From contig JALWPZ010000237.1 in the NCBI GenBank assembly GCA_026994745.1, positions 1 to 40,828 of the forward strand: a stretch of 40,828 nucleotides of DNA, read 5' to 3'. Shown piece by piece: positions 34,539 through 40,828 of this stretch; the first letter of the stretch is position 1; every line of letters starts with the position of its first letter. The notes below the pieces were generated by a model. That model was not told the origin of the DNA. It saw only the letters and a list, made by a program, of their open reading frames with translations, and searched no databases. The position numbers were made by a program, and so were the translations under genes. This DNA is from Campylobacteraceae bacterium. GTDB taxonomy: Bacteria; Campylobacterota; Campylobacteria; Campylobacterales; Sulfurovaceae.

Positions 34539-34698
34539 CTTAATTCCCTTTGGATATAATTGCTATAAATAAAGTCATTCCTGATCATTTTACAAGGAGT
34601 CGTCCCTTAAATGACCTGCACGCTCAGCGTGCGAAATAACTTTAAATGACAGCGAAGCAAATGACTTTGATCATAGATTTTACCCAAAGGAAGTTTCG
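34539..34698 (+). promoter_or_regulatory. glmU promoter and long leader with palindrome and duplicated segment
   Basis: A TATAAT -10 box lies at 34555-34560 (GGATATAATTGC), giving a leader of about 130 nt. The leader holds TGATCATTTTACAAGGAG (34582-34599) and a similar TGATCATAGATTTTAC (34668-34683) before the true ribosome site AAAGGAAG. Between them sit the palindrome GCACGC-TCA-GCGTGC (34618-34632) and three AAATGAC words. It looks like an original leader split by inserted DNA. Confidence 0.45.
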
Positions 34699-35997
34699 AT
34701 GTCCGTCTCTGTCGTGATCCTCGCCGCGGGAAAAGGGACCCGCATGAAGTCCAAAACCCCCAAAGTGCTCCACAGCGTCAGCGGGAAGCCGATGCTCTTT
34801 CACGCCATCGACGCCGCGGAAAAGATCAGCAACGATATCACCGTCGTTTTGCACCACCAGTTCGACCGGGTCAAGGAGGCCATCGAGAACGAGTACTCCC
34901 GGATCCGGATCCATCGGCAGGACGCCGAGCGCTATCCCGGGACCGGCGGCGCCCTGCGGGGGATCGATTTCCGCCACGACCGGGTCCTGATCCTCAACGG
35001 CGATATGCCCCTGGTGACCACCGCTTCACTCCTGCGCCTGAGCGACGCCGGAGGCGACATCGCCATGAGCGTCATCGACCTGGAGGATCCCAGCGGCTAT
35101 GGACGGGTGATCATCGAGGACAGAGCGGTCAAGGAGATCGTCGAAGAGAAGGATTGCACCCCCGAGCAACGTCAGGTACATACCGTCAACGCCGGGGTTT
35201 ACTGCGTCGACAAAAAGTTGCTGCAGCGATACATCCCCGCGCTTTCCAACGAAAACGCTCAGAAGGAATACTATTTGACCGACATCGTCAAGATGGCCGT
35301 GGACGAAGGGCGCCGCGTACGACCGGTCTTTGTCGAGGAAGAGGAATTCAAGGGGGTCAACTCCCGTGTGGATTTGGCACACGCCGAAGAGATCATGCAA
35401 CGTCGGATCCGGCGCTACTGGATGATGGAAGGGGTCACCATGCACCTGCCTGAGACCGTCTACATCGACTGCCGGGTCGAGTTTCACGGGGAGTGTGAAT
35501 TGGAGAGCGGCGTGCAGATCCACGGTCGCAGCCGGATCGAAAACGCCCACATCAAGGCCCACACCGTGATCGAGGACGCCGTGATCCGTGACGGCAGCGT
35601 CGGACCCATGGCGCGCATCCGTCCCGGATCGAACCTATCCCATACCCAGATCGGCAACTTCGTCGAGGTCAAGAAGTCGATCCTCAAAGGGGTCAAGGCG
35701 GGGCATCTGAGCTACCTGGGCGACAGCGAGATCGGAGAGGGAACCAACATCGGAGCCGGGACCATCACCTGCAACTACGACGGAAAAGCCAAATACAAGA
35801 CCGTCATCGGCAAAAATGTCTTCGTCGGAAGCGACACCCAGCTGGTCGCTCCCGTCACCATCGCCGACGAGACGATCATCGCCGCGGGCACCACCGTCAC
35901 CAACGACGTGCCCTCCGGGGCCCTGGCCATCAGCCGTGCTCCGCTGAAGATCGTCGAGGGCTTCTACCGCCGATTCTTCAACAAGGGGCGGAAATGA
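34699..35997 (+). CDS. glmU: bifunctional GlmU (GlcN-1-P acetyltransferase / GlcNAc-1-P uridylyltransferase)
   Basis: Makes UDP-GlcNAc for peptidoglycan and lipid A. 432 residues. The uridylyltransferase domain (about 1-225) has LAAGKGTRMKSKTPKVLH and LNGDMPLV. The acetyltransferase left-handed beta-helix (about 245-425) has the catalytic His region GHLSYLGDSEIGEGTNIGAG and TCNYDGKAKYKT. AAAGGAAG precedes ATG 34699. Its product feeds LpxA at 17311. Its stop overlaps the coaBC ATG by 4 nt (ATGA). Confidence 0.96.
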   Translation: MSVSVVILAAGKGTRMKSKTPKVLHSVSGKPMLFHAIDAAEKISNDITVVLHHQFDRVKEAIENEYSRIRIHRQDAERYPGTGGALRGIDFRHDRVLILNGDMPLVTTASLLRLSDAGGDIAMSVIDLEDPSGYGRVIIEDRAVKEIVEEKDCTPEQRQVHTVNAGVYCVDKKLLQRYIPALSNENAQKEYYLTDIVKMAVDEGRRVRPVFVEEEEFKGVNSRVDLAHAEEIMQRRIRRYWMMEGVTMHLPETVYIDCRVEFHGECELESGVQIHGRSRIENAHIKAHTVIEDAVIRDGSVGPMARIRPGSNLSHTQIGNFVEVKKSILKGVKAGHLSYLGDSEIGEGTNIGAGTITCNYDGKAKYKTVIGKNVFVGSDTQLVAPVTIADETIIAAGTTVTNDVPSGALAISRAPLKIVEGFYRRFFNKGRK

Positions 35998-37271
35998 CGA
36001 CGCCGGGAGCGGAGCTGAAGGACCGCCGGGTCCTTCTGGGGGTCACCGGCTCCATCGCCGCGTACAAAGCCTGTGAGATCGCCCGGCTCTTCGTCAAGGC
36101 CGGGGCGCAGGTCCGGGTGGTGATGACCCCTGCGGCGGAACGATTCGTCTCGCCCCTGACCTTCGAGGCTCTCACCCGCCAGCCGGTCCTTACCGAAGCG
36201 AGCGAGAGCTGGAGCGACGATCGGAACCATATCGACACCGCCCACTGGGCCGAACTCTTCATCATCGCACCCGCTACTGCCAACACCCTCAACAAACTCT
36301 CCAAAGGTTTCGCCGACAACCTGCTGCTGCAAAGCGCCCTCGCCTATGCGGGACCCATCGTCGTCGCCCCGGCGGCCAATACCCAGATGCTTCGCAGCCA
36401 CTACACCGAAGGGTCGTTGAAGATGCTCAAGGTCAACGACGTCACCGTTGTGGAACCCGAATCGAAACTGCTCGCCTGTGGGGACGAAGGCAGCGGCGCT
36501 TTGGCCGACCCGCTGGAGATCTTCTACCAAGGGGCCCGGGCGCTGCTGGAGGAAGCTTTCTGGAAGGACCGCAAAGCGGTGGTCACCGGAGGAGGCACCC
36601 GGGAGGCCATCGACGCCGTGCGCTTCCTGGGCAACCGTTCCAGCGGAAAAATGGCCGATGCGCTGGCCACGGCCATTTGGCTGCGGGGAGCCGACGTTTG
36701 TTATCTACGCACCGTCGCCAATCCGGGTCTGCCCAAGGCGATCTACACCATCGAAGTCGAAAGCGCACAGGAGATGGGAGAATACCTCACCGACTGCATC
36801 CGCGTCGCAAAAAAGGGGGTCATGAGCCGACCCAGCATGAACAATCCCAATCCCGTGGGGATGATCCAAAAGATCCCCTATCTCTTCATGGCGGCGGCGG
36901 TGAGCGACTATCGTCCCCGCTTCCCCCAGGAGGGCAAGCTCAAAAAGAGCGCCCTGGGAGAGCACTGGAGCCTGGAACTGGAGCAGACCCCCGACCTGCT
37001 GAAAACAACGCCCCGGGAGGGCGTCGTCACCGTCGCCTTCAAGGCCGAAACCGACCCGGAGACGGGAAAAGAGAGCGCCCGGAGGCTCCTGGAGGAAAAA
37101 GGGGTCGACGCGGTCTGCTACAACCACGTGGGCGGCGAGACCGGTTTCGGCAGCGACGAGAACGCCGTGACCTTCCTGACCCTGGAGAACGAAGTGGAGA
37201 TCGCTCGGGCGCCCAAACGGGAGCTAGCCTTCTCGATCCTGGAGCAGGCGCGAAAGCTGACAGATGAGTAA
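35994..37271 (+). CDS. coaBC: bifunctional phosphopantothenoylcysteine decarboxylase / synthetase
   Basis: Two consecutive steps of CoA synthesis. 425 residues. The CoaC flavoprotein domain (about 1-185) has GVTGSIAAYKACEIARLF, the catalytic His in RNHIDTAHWAELF, the APAANTQML loop and the proton-donor Cys in LLACGDEGSGAL. The CoaB domain (about 190-425) begins VVTGGGTREAIDAVRFLGNRSSGKMA and has the FKAETD motif. It is coupled to glmU by ATGA and overlaps uppS by 8 nt. Confidence 0.95.
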   Translation: MTTPGAELKDRRVLLGVTGSIAAYKACEIARLFVKAGAQVRVVMTPAAERFVSPLTFEALTRQPVLTEASESWSDDRNHIDTAHWAELFIIAPATANTLNKLSKGFADNLLLQSALAYAGPIVVAPAANTQMLRSHYTEGSLKMLKVNDVTVVEPESKLLACGDEGSGALADPLEIFYQGARALLEEAFWKDRKAVVTGGGTREAIDAVRFLGNRSSGKMADALATAIWLRGADVCYLRTVANPGLPKAIYTIEVESAQEMGEYLTDCIRVAKKGVMSRPSMNNPNPVGMIQKIPYLFMAAAVSDYRPRFPQEGKLKKSALGEHWSLELEQTPDLLKTTPREGVVTVAFKAETDPETGKESARRLLEEKGVDAVCYNHVGGETGFGSDENAVTFLTLENEVEIARAPKRELAFSILEQARKLTDE

Positions 37272-37944
37272 TCCACTCCGTCATCTGGCCATCATCATGG
37301 ACGGGAACGGCCGTTGGGCCAAGGAGCGGGGTCTACGCCGCACCAAGGGGCACGAGGCCGGGGTGGAGAGCGTCCGACGAATCACCGAGTACTGCGCCGA
37401 GGATCCCGAGATCGAGACCCTCACCCTCTACGCCTTCAGTACCGAGAACTGGAAGCGGCCCAAAATGGAGGTGGATTATCTGATGCATCTGCTGGAGAAG
37501 TTCGTTCGCCTGGAGAGGGATCGCTACATGGAGCATGGGATCCGTTTCGAGGCCATCGGGGATCTGAGCCCCTTCACCCCCAGGCTCCGCGATACCCTGG
37601 AGGAGACCCGAGAGCTGACGAAAGAGAATCGGAACCTCACCCAGATTCTGGCTCTCAACTACGGCGGTCGTGACGAGATCGTCCGGGCGGTCCAACGGAT
37701 GCTCGACGCAGGGGAGGAGCCCAGCGAAGAGGCTCTGGGCCGACACCTGGACACCCCCTATACCGACGTGGACCTGCTGATCCGGACCAGCGGAGAACAG
37801 CGCCTCTCCAACTTCCTGCTCTGGCAACTGAGCTACACCGAGCTTGCCTTCACTCAAACCTACTGGCCCGACTTTACCGTGGAGGAGCTTCGGACCATCA
37901 TCGACGACTTCAAAGAGCGTCACAGAAAATTCGGAGGGATCTGA
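37264..37944 (+). CDS. uppS: undecaprenyl diphosphate synthase
   Basis: cis-Prenyltransferase that makes the C55 carrier for cell-wall synthesis. 226 residues. The catalytic motif IIMDGNGRWAKERGL holds the conserved Asp, followed by GHEAG, LTLYAFSTENWKRP, LNYGGRDEIVRAV and the C-terminal DLLIRTSGEQRLSNFLLWQ. It overlaps coaBC by 8 nt, and its last base is shared with the next ATG. Confidence 0.97.
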   Translation: MSNPLRHLAIIMDGNGRWAKERGLRRTKGHEAGVESVRRITEYCAEDPEIETLTLYAFSTENWKRPKMEVDYLMHLLEKFVRLERDRYMEHGIRFEAIGDLSPFTPRLRDTLEETRELTKENRNLTQILALNYGGRDEIVRAVQRMLDAGEEPSEEALGRHLDTPYTDVDLLIRTSGEQRLSNFLLWQLSYTELAFTQTYWPDFTVEELRTIIDDFKERHRKFGGI

Positions 37945-38720
37945 TGGGAATGGAGACCCTTCTCTACGCCGTCGCGGCGACCGTTCTTGGACTGTTGGTC
38001 GGATCCTTTCTCAATGTGGTAATCCATCGGACTCCCCGCGGCGAGAACATCGCCTGGCCCGGATCCCACTGCCCCCATTGCGGGGAAAAGCTCCGTTGGT
38101 ATCACAATGTACCGCTGCTTTCCTGGATGACGCTGGGTGGGAAATGCGCCTTCTGTCACGAACGCATTTCCCTTCGCTATCCTCTGATCGAAGGGATCAA
38201 CGCCCTGCTCTGGCTGATCATATTCCTGAAAATCGGACCTCATGCGAGCTTCTTTTTCGTCGCCGCCACCTTTTCCGCTCTTCTGGCACTCAGCGCCATC
38301 GATTTCGAATACTACGCCGTCCCCGACAGCGTCAACTTCTTCGCCCTGGGCACCGCGATCCTGGCCGCCGCCACGAATGCCTGGGAATCGGGGAGCTGGC
38401 AAATCCTCTGGAACTCCCTGCTCAACACGGCGCTGGCGGCCGGAGGGCTCTGGCTGCTGGGCTGGCTGGTAGGAAAGGCGACCAAAAAAGAGGCCATGGG
38501 CGGCGCCGACGTCATCGTCGCCGGTACCATGGCCGCGCTCCTGGGCCTGCCCGGCTTCTTCGTCGCGCTCTTCGTCGCCGCGATCCTCGCCATCGGCCCC
38601 TCCCTGATGGCCAAGGACACCATGGTCCCCTTCGTCCCCTTCCTCGCCCTGGGCACCCTCATCGTCTACCTCTTCGACGAACCGATCTTCCAGGCACTGG
38701 AGAGTTACATCTATGGCTAG
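37944..38720 (+). CDS. prepilin peptidase / N-methyltransferase (type 4 prepilin-like)
   Basis: 258 residues and about seven hydrophobic segments. The cytoplasmic loop carries two CxxC pairs (Cys43/46 in CPHC and Cys68/71 in CAFC). The aspartyl protease residues are Asp120 in AIDFEYYAVPD and Asp189 in MGGADVI, where the common GxGD reads GGAD. It would cut and methylate type IV pilin-like or type II secretion pseudopilins; none are encoded in this window. It occupies the same place between uppS and truA as in Campylobacter. It overlaps the next gene by 8 nt. Confidence 0.9.
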   Translation: MGMETLLYAVAATVLGLLVGSFLNVVIHRTPRGENIAWPGSHCPHCGEKLRWYHNVPLLSWMTLGGKCAFCHERISLRYPLIEGINALLWLIIFLKIGPHASFFFVAATFSALLALSAIDFEYYAVPDSVNFFALGTAILAAATNAWESGSWQILWNSLLNTALAAGGLWLLGWLVGKATKKEAMGGADVIVAGTMAALLGLPGFFVALFVAAILAIGPSLMAKDTMVPFVPFLALGTLIVYLFDEPIFQALESYIYG

Positions 38721-39735
38721 ACGGACACGGCGCTATATCCTGAACAATTTCGCCAAGAGCTTTCTGCTGGTCTTTCTCCCCTTCCTCTTGATCGTCTCCC
38801 TGGTCTTCCTCGTTCAGGTCTCGATCCTCTCGTCGAGGATCAATCTCAGCTCCGGCGAACTTCTCCAATTCTTCTCCTACCTCCTGCCGGAGATCCTGCT
38901 CTACACCATTCCATTCTCCCTCGTCGCGGCATTGAGCAACCTCTTCAGCCGGCTCTCGGAGGAGAACGAGCTGGTCGCCCTCTTCGCTCTGGGACACTCT
39001 CCCCGCAGGATCTTTGCATTCATGATGCCGGTGCTACTGCTCTTCAGTGCCATTTTGATGGTTCTCTCCTTCATGCTCTATCCACAGATGAAGCAGAAGA
39101 TCGTCGCGTTCAAATCCCAGAAACTCGCTGAAGCGACCCTGAAGATCTCCCCCAACAAACTGAGCCAGAGTTTCGGAAGTTATCATGTCTACGTGGCCGC
39201 CAAGGACGAGAAGGGATACAAAGATATCGTATTGCTGGACAATCACGATCCCAAAAAGCAGGAGCTCTTCATCGCCGAGCGGGCCAGCTCCGGTAACGAA
39301 GCGAATCGTCTGAGCCTTACGCTCCATCATGGCATCGGGGAGACCTCCGATGAAAAAAAGATCGATACCCTCAAATACAGAAGTCTGACGATCTACCAAT
39401 ACCCCCGATTCTCCAATCATAAGTTCCTGAGCTTCCAGGAGTATTGGGGGCTGGCAAAAAAGGAGAAACGACGCAGAGGGAAGTTCCTCTATTTCCTCAT
39501 GATCTCCCTCTCTCCCCTGACCGCCTTTCCCCTTATCGCCGCCTTCGGCATCTTCAACCCCCGCTACCAAAAGGCCAACTCCGCAATGGCGATCTTTTTC
39601 GTCGCCCTGGCAATCTACGTTCCGGCCGCCATGGTTCACAAATCGGGGAACCTGGCGATCTTCGCACTCTCCATGCTCCTACTCGTAGCGGGAGGATTCC
39701 TGCTGCTACGTAGACGGGTACTTCGATACTTTTAG
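38713..39735 (+). CDS. LptF/LptG-family lipopolysaccharide export permease
   Basis: 340 residues. Three transmembrane segments at the N-terminus (about 15-35, 57-77, 97-120), a periplasmic beta-jellyroll domain (about 125-250, LKISPNKLSQSFGSYHVYV) and three at the C-terminus (about 258-338). This is the LptF/LptG layout: the half-permease that lifts LPS out of the inner membrane with the LptB ATPase. LEENELVALFALGHSP-like sequence (here SEENELVALFALGHSP) is the coupling helix region. Whether it is F or G cannot be decided from the sequence alone. It overlaps the prepilin peptidase gene by 8 nt. Confidence 0.88.
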   Translation: MARRTRRYILNNFAKSFLLVFLPFLLIVSLVFLVQVSILSSRINLSSGELLQFFSYLLPEILLYTIPFSLVAALSNLFSRLSEENELVALFALGHSPRRIFAFMMPVLLLFSAILMVLSFMLYPQMKQKIVAFKSQKLAEATLKISPNKLSQSFGSYHVYVAAKDEKGYKDIVLLDNHDPKKQELFIAERASSGNEANRLSLTLHHGIGETSDEKKIDTLKYRSLTIYQYPRFSNHKFLSFQEYWGLAKKEKRRRGKFLYFLMISLSPLTAFPLIAAFGIFNPRYQKANSAMAIFFVALAIYVPAAMVHKSGNLAIFALSMLLLVAGGFLLLRRRVLRYF

Positions 39736-39744
39736 GATTGGAGC

Positions 39745-40476
39745 ATGCGCGTCAAAGGGGTGATCGCTTACGACGGTTCCTGTTTCGAAGGGTTCCAGCG
39801 TCAGAAAAGAACGGAACGTACGGTCACCCAGGCGATGGAAAACGCACTCGCTTCCCTGGGAATCCACTCCCCCATTGTCGGAAGTGGCCGAACCGATACG
39901 GGGGTACACGCCACGGGACAGGTGATCCACTTCGATCTTCCCCCCTATTGGGAGCAGCAGGAACTGGGGAAACTACAGACTCATCTCAACGGAAAACTCC
40001 AAGCGATCCGGATCAAGCATCTCTCCCCTGTGCGATCCGATTTTCACGCCCGATATGACGCCAGAGAGAGGATCTATCGGTATCTCTTTACCGCTCCGAA
40101 GCGAAGGACTGTTTTCGAGCGGAAGTATGTCGCCGAGTTGAGGATCGACGATACCGATCTCTTGAAACGAGCTTTGGGCCTTTTCCTCGGTACCCATGAT
40201 TTCGAACTCTTCATGAAAACCGGGTCGGACACCAGACACTATGTCCGGACCATACGAAAAGCCTACTGCATTCAGCGGGGGCGCTACCGGATCATCTACT
40301 TCCACGCCGATGGATTCCTGCGGGCCCAGGTCCGGATGATGATCCATGCTTCCATTGCGGTAGCGAACAGGGAAGTCACACTGGAGCAGCTCGGAGAACA
40401 GATCGATGGGAGAAAGAGGCACCTGACCGGACTGGCACCTCCCGAGGGGCTCTATCTGGCCAGAGTCCTGTATTGA
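39745..40476 (+). CDS. truA: tRNA pseudouridine synthase A
   Basis: Modifies positions 38-40 of tRNA anticodon arms. 243 residues. The catalytic Asp is in GSGRTDTGVHATGQ; YDGSCFEGFQRQ, RYDARERIYRY, FLGTHDFELFMKTG and FLRAQVRMM are family features. It starts 9 nt after the LptF/G stop and ends the glmU-to-truA operon. It converges on nth. Confidence 0.96.
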   Translation: MRVKGVIAYDGSCFEGFQRQKRTERTVTQAMENALASLGIHSPIVGSGRTDTGVHATGQVIHFDLPPYWEQQELGKLQTHLNGKLQAIRIKHLSPVRSDFHARYDARERIYRYLFTAPKRRTVFERKYVAELRIDDTDLLKRALGLFLGTHDFELFMKTGSDTRHYVRTIRKAYCIQRGRYRIIYFHADGFLRAQVRMMIHASIAVANREVTLEQLGEQIDGRKRHLTGLAPPEGLYLARVLY

Positions 40477-40524
40477 GATCCGTGGTAATGATCTGCGAAG
40501 CGTAAACGTGATCCATGAAATATG

Positions 40525-40539
40525 AACCAAAGTTTGGTT
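40525..40539. terminator. palindrome between convergent truA and nth
   Basis: AACCAAA-G-TTTGGTT is a perfect 7-bp inverted repeat in the 80-nt gap between the convergent stops. It has no strong T-tract on either side, so the terminator call is tentative. Confidence 0.3.
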
Positions 40540-40556
40540 TAGAATATACGAAGCGG

Positions 40557-40828
40557 CTACGACAAAGTACTCTCGCAACATTCCCGGATCGGGCACTCAT
40601 CGCAATTGGGGTTCCGGGGGTGACAGATCACCTGTCCGAAGCTGACCAGAAGTTTGTTGAGGCCTTTTCGATGATCCGGGGAAAGCCTCTCTTCGAGGAT
40701 GCGATCGGTCTCTTCCGGGCTGTGGGTCCGAACAAAACCCAGAAGATTCAGGATCCGGTGGACATGAGTATCCACGGCGGTTACCGCTTCCCCGAAGGCG
40801 TGCTCCAGAACGATTTTGGCGGTCTTGG
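40557..40828 (-). CDS. nth: endonuclease III, 3' part (5' end outside window)
   Basis: The minus-strand frame is open from the right edge to the TAG at 40557-40559 (about 90 residues visible of about 210). TAVDTHVHRILN contains the catalytic Asp of the HhH-GPD family. CHPRNPNC-x2-C-x5-C near the end is the four-Cys ligand set of the [4Fe-4S] cluster. The enzyme removes oxidised pyrimidines from DNA and nicks the abasic site. The start lies to the right of the window, so the ATG-like codon at 40775 is internal. Confidence 0.92.
   Translation of the reverse strand, partial: KTAKIVLEHAFGEAVTAVDTHVHRILNLLGFVRTHSPEETDRILEERLSPDHRKGLNKLLVSFGQVICHPRNPNCDECPIRECCESTLS

Overview
This window is a chromosomal segment of a GC-rich member of the Campylobacterota (the former Epsilonproteobacteria), probably in the Sulfurovum/Nitratifractor neighbourhood. 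That placement is inferred from gene order and protein character, not from a database search. The blocks hslU-hslV-rplI, fabZ-lpxA-clpX-mreB-mreC-carB, ubiX-coaD-tmk-hisS and glmU-coaBC-uppS-prepilin peptidase-LptF/G-truA match gene orders I know from Campylobacter and relatives. The ABC lipid-transport block also fits. Nearly all content is core housekeeping. There is no prophage, CRISPR array, rRNA, tRNA or intact transposon that I can see.

Layout. 1-697 holds the 3' end of a TonB-type gene. 956-7550 is a minus-strand run: guaB, gatA, a stand-alone MnmC-like FAD oxidoreductase, hslU, hslV and rplI. 7551-9060 is a scarred region in which a secreted rhodanese gene lies between two plus-strand gene remnants, one ribbon-helix-helix and one ArsR-like. 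9061-16768 carries an M3 oligopeptidase, an unknown membrane protein, a retrograde-type lipid transport operon (STAS-MlaE, MlaF, MlaD, lipoprotein), a FUN14-like protein and queH. 16868-26712 is an envelope, proteolysis and cell-shape operon followed by carB, a diguanylate cyclase and a short Sua5/YrdC-family protein. 26760-30751 holds yebC, ubiX, coaD, tmk and hisS. 30766-34538 is a minus-strand set: sirtuin, truD, a monooxygenase-fold protein and trmA. 34699-40476 is a tightly overlapping operon from glmU to truA. The 3' part of nth enters from the right edge on the minus strand.

The most unusual content is intergenic. Six gaps (4975-5226, 11014-11217, 27501-27752, 28278-28431, 31585-31748 and 33300-33433), with weaker traces at 832-859 and 15619-15653, are assembled from the same parts. 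One part is tandem heptanucleotide arrays, with about ten different 7-mer words. The other is short perfect palindromes of a few recurring families. The parts keep a fixed order and polarity around a GCGTTGC-NNN-GCAACGC palindrome: G-containing 7-mers lie on one side and G-free or G-poor 7-mers on the other. One copy lies in the opposite orientation relative to its downstream gene. Where such an element meets a gene start (11218, 27753, 28432), a perfect 11-12 bp inverted repeat spans the start codon, with the ribosome binding site in or beside the loop. Where it meets gene ends, the repeats run into the stop codon (trmA, truD) or an inverted repeat encloses it (hslU). I regard this 7-mer/palindrome mosaic, with its start-codon hairpins, as the best candidate here for something undescribed. 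Heptanucleotide repeats themselves are known from cyanobacteria as STRR sequences.

Most promoters show a TATAAT-like -10 box with little -35 signal. The mlaE promoter has a perfect extended -10 only 7 nt before ATG, which predicts a leaderless transcript.
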